A stretch of 64,000 nt of DNA from Gemmatimonadota bacterium (lineage in GTDB: Bacteria; Gemmatimonadota; Gemmatimonadetes; Longimicrobiales; Gaopeijiaceae), in the NCBI GenBank assembly GCA_040882465.1, contig JBBEBG010000028.1:1-64000 (forward strand), in the 5' to 3' direction. The notes under the pieces are model-generated. The model ran no database searches and was not told the origin of the DNA. It saw only the letters and a program-made list of their open reading frames with translations. This document shows, in pieces, positions 17,357 through 25,805 of this stretch. Within the stretch, counting starts at the first letter, position 1. Each line of letters starts with the position of its first letter. The position numbers were made by a program, and so were the translations under genes.

Positions 17357-18604
17357 TCAGCTCGCGCCCGTGAGCTGCCGGATGAGGTTCTCGACGTCTC
17401 CGGGCTGGCCGCCGGGAAGAGGCGCGACTCCACTCCGCAAGGGGAGCCCGAAGAGCCGGATGAATCCCGCAGAATCCTTCTGGTCGTAATCTCCGCCCTC
17501 CCCGAAGGTCGCGAGCGACCCGTCGTAAAGCGAGTGCGGGCTCTGGCGCCCCACGATCCGGATCCCACCCTTGTACAGCCGGAGCCGGATGGAACCGGTG
17601 ACCCGCTTCGCGAGCGCGCCGACGAGAGCGTCGAGCGCTTCCCGCTCGGGCGTCCACCACCGGCCCTCGTACACCAGGTCCGCGTAACGCGGCGCCAGCT
17701 GGTCCTTGAGGGCGAGCGACCCGCGGTGGAGCGTCAGTTGCTCGAGCTCCTGGAGCGCCGTATAAAGAAGCGTTCCGCCGGGGGTCTCGTACACGCCGCG
17801 CGACTTCATCCCGACGAGACGGTCCTCCACGATGTCGGCGCGGCCGATCGCGTGCCGCGAACCGATCTCGTTGAGGAGCTGAAGGAGCGCGATCGGAGCG
17901 AGCGCGGCGCCGTCCACCGAAATCGGAGTCCCTTCCTCGAAGCCGATCTCGACGACCTCCGACTTGTCCCGCGCATTCTCGGGGGAGAGGGTCCAGAGGA
18001 ACATGTCCTCGTCCGGTTCGTACCCGGGGTCCTCGAGCGGACCGCCCTCGTGCGAGATGTGCCAGAGATTCTCGTCGCGAGAGTAGAGCTTCGTCTCGTC
18101 CACCTGAAGGGGGATCTTCCGCGCCCGTGCGTAAGCGAGCGCATCCTCCCGCGAGTGAATTTCCCATTCGCGCCAGGGGGCGATGACCTTGAGCTGCGGC
18201 GCCAGCGCCTGGAAGGTCAGCTCGAAACGGACCTGGTCGTTTCCCTTCCCCGTGCATCCGTGCGCCACCGCGTCGGCCCCGATCTCGAGTGCGACTTCCA
18301 CCTGCCGCTTGGCGATGATCGGTCGGGCCATCGAGGTCCCGAGGAGGTACTTCCGCGCGTAGATCGCCCCGGCGCGAAGCGTGGGCCAGATGTAGTCGCG
18401 GACGAACTCCTCGCGCAGGTCTTCGCCGAAATAAGACGACGCGCCGGTGGCCAGCGCTTTTTTCTCCAGCCCTTCCAGCCCACCGCTCTGGCCGACGTCG
18501 GCGGCCATGCAGATGACCTCCGCATCATAGGTCTCGCGGAGCCAGGGCACGATCACCGACGTATCGAGCCCGCCGGAATACGCCAATACGATCTTCAGAG
18601 ACAT
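17357..18604 (-). CDS. argG: Argininosuccinate synthase
   Basis: This enzyme joins citrulline and aspartate with ATP. The 415-residue protein begins MSLKIVLAYSGGLDTS, the N-type ATP-pyrophosphatase motif at residues 10-16. It continues with HGCTGKGNDQVRFE, the ENLWHISHEGG segment and GRADIVEDRLVGMKSRGVYE, all diagnostic of ArgG. The frame runs far upstream, but the ATG at 18604 fits the family start and has GGAG nine bases ahead. A second ATG at 18610 is too close to that site. The transcript probably starts near 18700 under an ArgR-type operator. Confidence 0.97.
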   Translation of the reverse strand: MSLKIVLAYSGGLDTSVIVPWLRETYDAEVICMAADVGQSGGLEGLEKKALATGASSYFGEDLREEFVRDYIWPTLRAGAIYARKYLLGTSMARPIIAKRQVEVALEIGADAVAHGCTGKGNDQVRFELTFQALAPQLKVIAPWREWEIHSREDALAYARARKIPLQVDETKLYSRDENLWHISHEGGPLEDPGYEPDEDMFLWTLSPENARDKSEVVEIGFEEGTPISVDGAALAPIALLQLLNEIGSRHAIGRADIVEDRLVGMKSRGVYETPGGTLLYTALQELEQLTLHRGSLALKDQLAPRYADLVYEGRWWTPEREALDALVGALAKRVTGSIRLRLYKGGIRIVGRQSPHSLYDGSLATFGEGGDYDQKDSAGFIRLFGLPLRSGVAPLPGGQPGDVENLIRQLTGAS

Positions 18605-18701
18605 GAGCATTCGCTCCGGTTCGCGACTTCTGATCCATCCCCCGCCCGGGTCCTCCGGGCGCGGCGTTTCCCCCCCCGCGACGCCGGGGACGCACGCATA
18701 A

Positions 18702-18722
18702 TAATACAATATACTTGTATTA
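18702..18722. promoter_or_regulatory. ARG-box-like operator upstream of argG
   Basis: TAATACAA (18702-18709) and TTGTATTA (18715-18722) form a perfect 8-bp palindrome around a five-base spacer. It is an AT-rich island in GC-rich DNA. Size, AT content and position resemble ArgR operators, and argR lies 3.2 kb away in the same gene cluster. It overlaps the predicted argG -10. Confidence 0.65.
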
Positions 18723-18737
18723 AGTACCCAAGGACAA
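18708..18737 (-). promoter_or_regulatory. Predicted argG promoter
   Basis: On the minus strand, TTGTCC (complement of 18732-18737) and TATATT (complement of 18708-18713) are separated by 18 bases. This gives a leader of roughly 95 bases to the argG ATG. The -10 lies inside the palindrome, consistent with repression by occlusion. Confidence 0.5.
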
Positions 18738-18822
18738 GGAGTGCCGGGAGGCGGAGGCCTTCGCCGCCCCCGGGGTGACGCGGGGCCCGAGTCCAGGCGG
18801 GCGGGCCGAGGGGAGACGTCGC

Positions 18823-20010
18823 CTAAGCGAGGACTTCCTCGAGAATCGAGACGGCCCGCTCGATCTCCGTGTCGGACACGGTGAGCGGCGGAAGGAGGCG
18901 CACGACGTGCGACCCCGCGGGGACGGTCAGGAGGCCGGCATCCCTCGCACCGGCTACGACCGGGGCGGCCGGCTCCATCAGGTCGATCCCCCAGATGAGT
19001 CCCCGCCCCCGCACCTCGCGTACGGTCGAGGGGTATCGGGAACGCAACTCTTCGAGGAGGGCATGGAGGTGGGCTCCCTTCCGCACGACCTCCGCGAGGA
19101 ACCCGGGTTGGCTCACCGTTTCCACCACCGCGATCGCGACCGCCGACACGAGGGGGCCACCGCCAAAGGTGGTCCCGTGGTCGCCGGGAGACATCGCGTC
19201 CGCGATCTCGGCGGACGCGAGGACCGCGCCCATGGGAAGGCCTCCGCCCAGCGGCTTCGCGAGACAGAGGAGGTCCGGGCGGATTTCCGCTGATTGGTGG
19301 GCGAAGAGGGTGCCTGCGCGTCCGAGCCCGCATTGCACCTCATCGAGGATGAGGGCGATTCCCCGCTCCCTCGTCCATTCCCGAACCGTGCGCAAAAGAT
19401 CGTCGCCGAGGAAGCGGATCCCGCCCTCCCCCTGAATCGGCTCGAGGATGACCGCCGCCGTCAGATCCGGATCGAGGGTGGCCGAGACCGCCTCGAGGTC
19501 CGTCGGATCCACGAACACCGCCCCCGGCATGAGCGGTTCGAAGGGGCGCCGATAGTCGGGACGATCGGTGACCGCGAGGCTTCCCCAGAGCCTCCCATGA
19601 AAACTCCTGGAGAAGGCGACGATCCGGTGCTTGTCGTCGCCGCCACGGAGCTTCGCCCACTTCTTGGCGAACTTGAGCGCTCCTTCGACGGACTCCGCGC
19701 CCGAGTTGCAGAAGAAGACCCGATCCAGCCCCGATAACCGGGTGAGAATCCGCGCCAGCTCTTCCGCGGGCGCGGTTCGGAAGAGGTTCGATGCGTGGAT
19801 GAGCCCGGTTTCGAGCGCCCTCTCGATCGCTTCGAGGATCACGGGGTGGCCGTGACCGAGCGCGTTCACCCCGATTCCGGAGGTGAAGTCGAGGTAACGC
19901 CGCCCGGTGTCGTCGATCAGGTCGGTGCCGTCGCCCCGGACGAAGAGGACGTCCGGCGTGCGATAAACTCCGATCAGGGCCGCGCGCGGGTCGGTCGTCG
20001 AAAGGGTCAT
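18823..20010 (-). CDS. argD: Acetylornithine aminotransferase
   Basis: A 395-residue fold-type I PLP aminotransferase that converts N-acetylglutamate semialdehyde to N-acetylornithine. Signatures are LDFTSGIGVNALGHGHP, FCNSGAESVEGALKFA, FHGRLWGSLAVT, EPIQGEGGI, LILDEVQCGLGRAGTLFA (PLP ring contact) and CLAKPLGGGLPMGA, containing the Schiff-base lysine. It lies five bases downstream of argB. Context with argC and argB fixes the role, although some relatives also act on succinylated substrates or in lysine synthesis. It is the last gene before the 218-base gap with the argG operator. Confidence 0.95.
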   Translation of the reverse strand: MTLSTTDPRAALIGVYRTPDVLFVRGDGTDLIDDTGRRYLDFTSGIGVNALGHGHPVILEAIERALETGLIHASNLFRTAPAEELARILTRLSGLDRVFFCNSGAESVEGALKFAKKWAKLRGGDDKHRIVAFSRSFHGRLWGSLAVTDRPDYRRPFEPLMPGAVFVDPTDLEAVSATLDPDLTAAVILEPIQGEGGIRFLGDDLLRTVREWTRERGIALILDEVQCGLGRAGTLFAHQSAEIRPDLLCLAKPLGGGLPMGAVLASAEIADAMSPGDHGTTFGGGPLVSAVAIAVVETVSQPGFLAEVVRKGAHLHALLEELRSRYPSTVREVRGRGLIWGIDLMEPAAPVVAGARDAGLLTVPAGSHVVRLLPPLTVSDTEIERAVSILEEVLA

Positions 20011-20015
20011 CGGGG

Positions 20016-20801
20016 TCAGGCCCGGGCCGAGGAGGAAGACGCCGCGGCGCTCCGGATCCAGGTGCCGGGGCTCCCGGAGAGAAGTCCCTCGTCGCCGATC
20101 CGGACCTCGACCCCGGCGGCAGCCGCGCTGAGCGCCTGCTGAACCTTGACCTTCATCCCTCCTGCGATGATCCCCCGCGCCGCGAGATCCTCCGCTTCAC
20201 GTTCGGTCAACGACCCGAGGAGCTCCCCGTCGGCGAGAACGCCGGGGACGTCGGAGACGAGAAGGAGCCGGTCCGCACGAAGCTCGCGCGCGAGCGCGAT
20301 CGCGGCTTCGTCCGCATTGACGTTGAGCGGGCGCCCCTCCAGGCCCCTGGAAACCGGGGAAACGACGGGGGTGAAGCCCCCGTCGAGGAGGACCCGCACG
20401 GGGGTCGGATTCACGCTCCGCACCGTACCCACTTCTCCGAGGCGAGCCGGATCCAGCGGGATCGCGTCGAGGAGCCCTCCATCTTCGCCGGAGATCCCGA
20501 GTGCGGGACGCCCCGCGCGGTCCAGCGCCTCGGCGACCCGCTTGTTGACCCACCCGGAAAGGACCATCGCGGTGACCTGGAGACCGTCGCCCCGCGTGAC
20601 TCGAAGGCCATCCGCCCACTCGACGGGCACTCCGACGCGGTCGAGCCAACGCGAGATCTCCTTCCCACCGCCATGCACGACGACGAGATCCCCGGGGAGG
20701 GCGGCGAGCACCTGGAAAGGCTCGATCGCCGGCCCGCTCTCGAGCCATGCGCCCCCGATCTTGACCACGGTCAGCACCGGAGCCCCCGGTCCATCGGCCA
20801 C
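20016..20801 (-). CDS. argB: Acetylglutamate kinase
   Basis: The enzyme phosphorylates N-acetylglutamate. This 261-residue amino-acid-kinase family protein carries VVKIGGAWLE at about 12-21, VVVHGGGKEISRWL, LNVNADEAA, LLLVSDVPGV and IAGGMKVKVQQAL. These cover the phosphate-binding glycines, the substrate Asn/Asp region and the C-terminal Lys. GTG 20801 overlaps the end of argC by 31 bases. The short N terminus lacks the extra helix of arginine-inhibited hexameric forms, which hints that feedback may act elsewhere, but that is only inference. Confidence 0.94.
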   Translation of the reverse strand: MADGPGAPVLTVVKIGGAWLESGPAIEPFQVLAALPGDLVVVHGGGKEISRWLDRVGVPVEWADGLRVTRGDGLQVTAMVLSGWVNKRVAEALDRAGRPALGISGEDGGLLDAIPLDPARLGEVGTVRSVNPTPVRVLLDGGFTPVVSPVSRGLEGRPLNVNADEAAIALARELRADRLLLVSDVPGVLADGELLGSLTEREAEDLAARGIIAGGMKVKVQQALSAAAAGVEVRIGDEGLLSGSPGTWIRSAAASSSSARA

Positions 20802-21742
20802 CCCTGCATGAGGTTCATGTTCTGGACGGCCTGACCCGCGGCGCCCTTCCCCAGATTGTCGAATGCAGCCACGGCCGTGACCACGGACGGGGCGACGCGT
20901 GCCACCTCGGACGCTCCGAGCGAAAGGCGATCGGTGTGAACGACGCGAGCGAGATCCGGGAGCCCCGCGTCGAGGACCTCTACGATCGCGGATCCCGCGT
21001 AGGCGTCTCTCCAGGCCTTTCGCAGCTCTTCGGCTCCGACCCCCTCCTTCACCGGGACGGTGATCGTTTCCAGAATCCCGCGCGCGACGGGGAGGAGGTG
21101 GGGCTGAAAGAGGAGGGATCGCTCGGGTAGGAGCGAACGCATCTCCCTGAGGTGCCGATGTTCGTTTCCTTCCCCGTAGGCGCGGAAGTTCCCCGAAACT
21201 TCGGCGAAGAGAAGATCCGCTCGCGGGGTCCGTCCCGCGCCGGTGACGCCCGAAGCGGCGTCCACGACGGTCAGCCGTCCTTCATCCACGATCCCGGCGT
21301 CGCGAAGGGGAAGGAGCGCCAGGAGGACCCCGGTGGGATAACATCCGGGATTCGCGACCCGACTCGCGCGTTTCACTTCTTCGGCGTTTCTCTCCGCGAG
21401 GCCGTACACCCATCCCGCTTCACGGCCCGATCCGGGGCGGTGGTCAGCCGTCAGGTCCACGACGGAATGGTCGCCCTGGAACCCCGCCACCCAAGTGGCG
21501 GCGTCACCGTGCGGAAGGCAGAGGAAAACCAGATCCACTTCGGAGGTCGGCGCCTCGTCGGGATGCACGAAGGTGAGCCCCGGAATCCGGGAGGGTTCGC
21601 CGGCGCTCGAACGGGAGGTTGCGAATCCCACCTTCACATGCTCCTGCCCCGCGAGAAGGCGAAGGAGCTCGTCGCCGGTATACCCGGTGCCGCCGAAGAC
21701 GCCGACGCGAAGTGGCGCGGTTGCGGGGACCCTGGAAGCCAT
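20771..21742 (-). CDS. argC: N-acetyl-gamma-glutamyl-phosphate reductase
   Basis: The NADPH-dependent reductase makes N-acetylglutamate semialdehyde. The 323-residue protein has the Rossmann motif VGVFGGTGYTGDELLRLL near residue 13, FLCLPHG, the active-site Cys in ANPGCYPTG, DAASGVTGAGR, and HRHLREM with the conserved His, then PHLLPVARGI. Two ATG codons (21748 and 21742) are possible and neither has a Shine-Dalgarno sequence. A -35/-10 pair places the transcription start at about 21742, so the message may be leaderless. It is 140 bases downstream of argR. Confidence 0.95.
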   Translation of the reverse strand: MASRVPATAPLRVGVFGGTGYTGDELLRLLAGQEHVKVGFATSRSSAGEPSRIPGLTFVHPDEAPTSEVDLVFLCLPHGDAATWVAGFQGDHSVVDLTADHRPGSGREAGWVYGLAERNAEEVKRASRVANPGCYPTGVLLALLPLRDAGIVDEGRLTVVDAASGVTGAGRTPRADLLFAEVSGNFRAYGEGNEHRHLREMRSLLPERSLLFQPHLLPVARGILETITVPVKEGVGAEELRKAWRDAYAGSAIVEVLDAGLPDLARVVHTDRLSLGASEVARVAPSVVTAVAAFDNLGKGAAGQAVQNMNLMQGWPMDRGLRC

Positions 21743-21749
21743 GCGCATA

Positions 21750-21777
21750 ACTATACGATTTCGTCTCGGACGAGCAA
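21750..21777 (-). promoter_or_regulatory. Predicted argC promoter, giving a leaderless message
   Basis: On the minus strand, TTGCTC (complement of 21772-21777) and TATAGT (complement of 21750-21755) are 16 bases apart. The expected start point, six to seven bases beyond, coincides with the A of ATG 21742. Confidence 0.45.
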
Positions 21778-21882
21778 CCCGGGGCGGGAGGCCCGCCGAG
21801 GTCGCGCGCGCGCCACGCGCCGGAAGGGGCCGGAAGGGGAAGGAGTCCACGGGAGAGTGCCCGCCCCGGCTCGAGCGCCGGC

Positions 21883-22341
21883 TCAGCCCCCCCGGACCCC
21901 CGCGATTTGCTCGATGCGCTTCTGCACCGCTCGCAAATGGCGGGCGTGGCGCAGCACGAGGAGGACGGTGTCGTCCCCGGCGAGTGTGCCGAGGACTTCC
22001 GGCCACTCCTCCCAGTCAATGGCCGACCCGACGGCTTGGGCGCCCCCCGTCATGGTGCGGAGAACGAGGAGATTCCCGGTCCCCTCGGAGGACACGTAGA
22101 GGGTCGGAAGGAGCGACTCGAGCGGCGGAGTGTTTTCCCACTCCTCCGGAAGCGTGTAGTGTGAAACTCCATCTCCGCCCGGGATCTTCACGAGCCGGAG
22201 CTCGCGCACGTCACGGGAAAGAGTGGCCTGGGTGACGTCGAAGCCGGCCTTTTTCAGCCGCTCGCGAAGGGCCTCCTGGCTACCGATGCGGTGCGCCCGC
22301 AGGAGCTCGAGAATCGCGGCCTGCCGTTCCCGCTTCGCCAC
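21883..22341 (-). CDS. argR: Arginine repressor ArgR
   Basis: The 152-residue protein has the ArgR two-domain layout. A winged helix at about residues 1-70 contains FDVTQATLSRDVRELRLVKI, in which Ser42 and Arg43 lie on the DNA-reading helix. A C-terminal hexamerisation and arginine-binding domain contains AVGSAID and GTLAGDDTVLLV, with the DD pair that contacts arginine. GTG 22341 has AAAGGA seven bases ahead, so the longer upstream frame is rejected. It lies directly after a thioredoxin-like gene and before argC. It probably represses argG through the palindrome at 18702-18722. Confidence 0.94.
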   Translation of the reverse strand: MAKRERQAAILELLRAHRIGSQEALRERLKKAGFDVTQATLSRDVRELRLVKIPGGDGVSHYTLPEEWENTPPLESLLPTLYVSSEGTGNLLVLRTMTGGAQAVGSAIDWEEWPEVLGTLAGDDTVLLVLRHARHLRAVQKRIEQIAGVRGG

Positions 22342-22343
22342 GA

Positions 22344-22742
22344 CTAGTTCCTTTGGGCCGGATCGGTCCGTGGTGACGCGCGGCCTGCGGCGTCGGCCAT
22401 CGCTCGAAGGCGTTCGGGCTCGACCCCCACGCTTCGCGCCCTCTCCTCGCCGGATTCGAACAGGAGGACGATGGGGACGGTTGCGATCCGATAACGATCC
22501 GCCAACGAGGGGACCCGATCCACGTCCACGGTGCGGACCTGCACTCGCTCCCTCCCTTTCTCGGCGATTTCGTCCAGGTAGGGATAGAGCCAGGCGCAGG
22601 GCGCACACCAAACCGCGGTGAATGCCACGATCGTCGGAAGCTCGGAGCCGAGGACCGAATCGCGGAACTCTTCTTCGCCGGTCACTTCACGGTCGGGGGG
22701 CGCGCCCTCACCTCCTGACGACTCATGAATCCGCTCCGTCAC
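22344..22742 (-). CDS. Thioredoxin-like protein
   Basis: This 132-residue thioredoxin-fold protein has the redox centre WCAPC at about residues 45-49, the downstream VDVDRVPSLADRY and the cis-proline region IATVPIVLLFESG. Ala replaces the Gly of the classical WCGPC motif, which can change redox potential. No signal peptide is visible, so it should act in the cytoplasm. GTG 22742 follows GGAGAAGGGG. It ends two bases before the argR start, so the two are probably co-transcribed. Whether this links redox state to arginine control is unknown. Confidence 0.88.
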   Translation of the reverse strand: MTERIHESSGGEGAPPDREVTGEEEFRDSVLGSELPTIVAFTAVWCAPCAWLYPYLDEIAEKGRERVQVRTVDVDRVPSLADRYRIATVPIVLLFESGEERARSVGVEPERLRAMADAAGRASPRTDPAQRN

Positions 22743-22861
22743 GGCCCCTTCTCCCCCCTTGGAGTCCCATTCCGAGGCGGAGTCCTCCGCGCCGGCACGG
22801 TCCCCGGGAGCACCCCCGGGGAGGCCCTCCGGTTCCCCGGCGGGGAGGAAGAAGCTCCGAA

Positions 22862-22880
22862 CTCCGCGGCCGGCGCGGAG
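22862..22880 (-). terminator. Hairpin downstream of the TonB receptor gene
   Basis: CTCCGCG and CGCGGAG form a perfect 7-bp stem with a five-base loop, nine bases beyond the receptor stop on the minus strand. A moderately T-rich stretch (TTCGGAGCTTCTTCC) follows. It is a plausible terminator between the receptor and the thioredoxin-argR unit. Confidence 0.45.
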
Positions 22881-22888
22881 CTTCGGCG

Positions 22889-25687
22889 TCAGAATTCGTA
22901 GCGGACGCCGAGGAGGCCCATCCGCCCGATCTCCGGGACGCCCGGGAAGCTCCGGTATGCCTCGCCGAGGAGGTTCTGGACCGAGAGCTGGATGCTCGCG
23001 CCGGGGAGGGCCGGCACATCGTAGGCGAGGTTCAGATCTACGAGTGTGAAGGACTCGACGCAGGGCTCGGTCACGGCGGGGGCGTCGGGAAGGCAGGCCG
23101 TGGCCTCGTAGACGCCGGAGCTCGCCGGAAATCCACCGGAGAAGCGGGCCCGCACCTCTCCGAAGATCCCCCGGACCGAGTCGTCGTACTTCACCGCAAG
23201 ACTTCCCTTCTCCTTCGGTGCGTTCAGGACGACGATCTCCCCGCGGTCCGTTTCGAAGGCGTCGTCACTCACGAAGGAGGCGCTCCCGGAGACCGCCCAG
23301 AGATCCGTGAGGAGGAAGGTGGCCGAAAGATCGAGTCCCCAGAGTTCGAGCTCGTCGTCCACGTTGGTGTATGTCGCGAGAAGCTGGGCTCCGTTCGCAT
23401 TCACGTCCGGAGAGGAGACGACGCCGAGTGGGACGGCGGCGAGCCCCGCGGCGATGGCGCGGGCCACAGGCTCCGCGTAACCTTGATTCACTAGGCCATC
23501 CACGACCAGAGCCTCTACGTCCTCCCGATTCAGGGTGATGAAGGGTGTCTGTACGGTGAGAGGCGTGACGAAGTTCTTCCGCTGGGAATACCAGAGATCG
23601 CCGGCGACGAGGGCGCGCCCGCCGATGAGTCCGCGGTATCCGAACTCGTAGGTAGTCTGCGTCTCCTCTCGTATCGGATCGAGGTCCGGAAGGCTCAGCG
23701 CGGCCAGCGGGAAAGCGATCCCCGAAGTAGGATCGGCGGTGAAGCTCGCCCTCAACACCGCCGGCGTCGGTTGGAGGCTGAGGAGGTAGTCGCGCGTCAC
23801 GTCCGGAAGGTCGGCCAGCTGGACGGCTACGTTCACGGCCGCGGCCCAGTAATTCGCGGCCGCCGCGGCTGGAATCAGGTCCGTCGGTCCTCCCGCCAGC
23901 ACCGGAGTGAAGGGCGACCTCATGAGGTACGAGCCATCTTCCTGCGCGAAGGCGAATCCCTCCGTCCCGGTCCCCTGAACCCGGATGGAATACCCGAGCT
24001 GTCCCGCCGCGGCGAGCCGAGCGGGCATCGGGGTGCCGAGGTCGAGAAATTGATTGAGCGAGCTGGGCGTCGAGAAGGCCCGATTGAAGGTGAGGCGGAA
24101 GGCCTGCGTCTGGTCCGGCTGGAAGACGAGAGCCGCGCGCGGCGAAAACACCTGGGACGGGAGAGCCGAATGGTCGTCAACCCGCCCCGCGAGCACCAGG
24201 CTCAGCCTCGAGGTGAGCCGCGTGTCGGACTGGATGTACGCACCCACCTCGCTCGTCTCGTCCCTCTCCTCGTAGATCCCGTTGATCGTGCCTTCGGTGC
24301 GCGGCAGGGTGAAGATGTAGTCCACCCCGTAGGTCAACGATTGCCGCGGGGTGAGGACGCTCCGGTGCTGGAGCTGGCCCACGAACATCAGCGAGCGGTC
24401 CGAGATGGGCGTGCCATTGCGGAGGAGGAAGGTGTCTCCCGCATCGCTCTGGTTGAGATAGACCTGGGCAAAGAAACGCTCCCAGTTCAGCCGAGCCTGG
24501 AGGAAGGTGTACCGCCAGTCCCGGGCCTGCCCCGCCCCGAGCCCGGTCAGCTCGATCTGGCTGGCGGCGTTCATCAGGCCGGCCGTGAAGACGGCCGTCG
24601 CGCTCTCCGACACGGCCCAATCCGCGCGAATCTCCCCTCCCCATCTCTCGACCTGATAGTCCCGGTCGCCGATGCGAGAGATCCAGAGATTCGCTTCCTC
24701 CGCATCGATTCCCGCCGCGCGCATCAGGTCCTGCCGCCAGAAGTCGGGATTCGAGGCGAATTTCTGCTCCTCCGCCACCTCGGCTGGATCGACGTATTCC
24801 CACTCGTCGGCGCGGAGATATTGCCCCGAGATTTTGATCCCCAGCCCCTCCGCGGGCTGATGCGAGGTCCGAAAGATCCCCGAGAACGTGCCCCGCTCTC
24901 CCCCCATCAGCCGCACGGATGTCCCCGTCTCCGCGAGTGGAGAGCGCGTGATCATATGGAGCACGCCGTTCGCGGTGTTCGGGCCGTACAGCGCCGCTCC
25001 GGGCCCCAGGACGACTTCGATCCGGTCAATGTCCTCGTCCGTCGCCGGCACGAAGCTCATCACATTGACCCGGAGGGAGGGCACCCCCGCGATCCGGTGG
25101 TCGGTGAGGGTGTGGAGGGCACCGGAGAAGATATTGTTGAAGCCACGGACCACGACGTTCGTGGACTGCACGCCCTGGGTGATGATGTCCACTCCCGGCG
25201 CCGACCGGAGATGGTCCACCGGCGTCATGGTCGGGCGCCTCCGAATCGCCACCTCGGAGATCACCTCCACATGGGCGGGCGCGCCGATCGAGCGCTCGGG
25301 CACGCGCCCCACCGAAACCGTCACCGTCCCGAGGTCTATCGTCTCCCACGGGATCGCGAAGTTCGCGACGACGACCTGATCGGCCACGACCTGCACGGTC
25401 CGGAGACTTTGCGTCCCGTATCCGATTCCCGAGACGGTGATCGAGTAGCTTCCCGGGGGGACGGTGAGCCGGTAGCGCCCCTCGCCGTCGGTAACCGACG
25501 ACTGGGCTTCCCGTGCTTCGGCGTCCACTGCCGCGACGAAGGCCGTCGTCACGGGGCGCCCCGTGTCCTCGTTCGTGATCTGCCCGGTGATCGTCCCCTG
25601 CTGAGCGTCGAGCGCCCCCGGGTGCCCTGCCAGAATGAGCCCAAGCAGGAAATAGGCTGTGAGGCGCGAAGGAGGGAGCGGGCGCAT
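22889..25687 (-). CDS. TonB-dependent outer-membrane receptor
   Basis: The 932-residue protein has a signal peptide ending near LDAQQG and a carboxypeptidase-like regulatory domain (GTITGQITNEDTGRPV to about residue 100). A plug domain contains LRSAPGVDIITQG, VVVRGFNN and EVVLGPGAALYGPNTANGV, and a long C-terminal beta-barrel ends in LLGVRYEF with a terminal Phe. Such receptors import siderophores, vitamins, glycans or peptides with TonB energy. No neighbouring hydrolase or SusD-like gene indicates the ligand. The frame is open to 26101, but ATG 25687 starts the signal peptide, with GAGAGG upstream and a good promoter beyond. Confidence 0.92.
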   Translation of the reverse strand: MRPLPPSRLTAYFLLGLILAGHPGALDAQQGTITGQITNEDTGRPVTTAFVAAVDAEAREAQSSVTDGEGRYRLTVPPGSYSITVSGIGYGTQSLRTVQVVADQVVVANFAIPWETIDLGTVTVSVGRVPERSIGAPAHVEVISEVAIRRRPTMTPVDHLRSAPGVDIITQGVQSTNVVVRGFNNIFSGALHTLTDHRIAGVPSLRVNVMSFVPATDEDIDRIEVVLGPGAALYGPNTANGVLHMITRSPLAETGTSVRLMGGERGTFSGIFRTSHQPAEGLGIKISGQYLRADEWEYVDPAEVAEEQKFASNPDFWRQDLMRAAGIDAEEANLWISRIGDRDYQVERWGGEIRADWAVSESATAVFTAGLMNAASQIELTGLGAGQARDWRYTFLQARLNWERFFAQVYLNQSDAGDTFLLRNGTPISDRSLMFVGQLQHRSVLTPRQSLTYGVDYIFTLPRTEGTINGIYEERDETSEVGAYIQSDTRLTSRLSLVLAGRVDDHSALPSQVFSPRAALVFQPDQTQAFRLTFNRAFSTPSSLNQFLDLGTPMPARLAAAGQLGYSIRVQGTGTEGFAFAQEDGSYLMRSPFTPVLAGGPTDLIPAAAAANYWAAAVNVAVQLADLPDVTRDYLLSLQPTPAVLRASFTADPTSGIAFPLAALSLPDLDPIREETQTTYEFGYRGLIGGRALVAGDLWYSQRKNFVTPLTVQTPFITLNREDVEALVVDGLVNQGYAEPVARAIAAGLAAVPLGVVSSPDVNANGAQLLATYTNVDDELELWGLDLSATFLLTDLWAVSGSASFVSDDAFETDRGEIVVLNAPKEKGSLAVKYDDSVRGIFGEVRARFSGGFPASSGVYEATACLPDAPAVTEPCVESFTLVDLNLAYDVPALPGASIQLSVQNLLGEAYRSFPGVPEIGRMGLLGVRYEF

Positions 25688-25746
25688 GGAGGCCTCTCGG
25701 AAGGGGAGAGAGCATGGGGAGAGCTCGAACGGCGATCCCACATTGA

Positions 25747-25775
25747 AGTGTAGGGTGGCCCCTTTCCACTTGCAA
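25747..25775 (-). promoter_or_regulatory. Predicted promoter of the TonB receptor gene
   Basis: On the minus strand, TTGCAA (complement of 25770-25775) and TACACT (complement of 25747-25752) are 17 bases apart, the ideal sigma-70 spacing. The inferred leader is about 53 bases. Confidence 0.5.
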
Positions 25776-25805
25776 CGCCATTCTTGGGAGAAGGGGTCTC
25801 CGGCC

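Noticed and set aside
16985-18778. Long plus-strand frame opposite argG/argH
   Set aside because: It is the antisense shadow of two well-conserved genes and its translation shows no domain.
23771-25753. Long plus-strand frame opposite the TonB receptor
   Set aside because: The translation is charged and low in structure, and the opposite strand encodes recognisable plug and barrel motifs.
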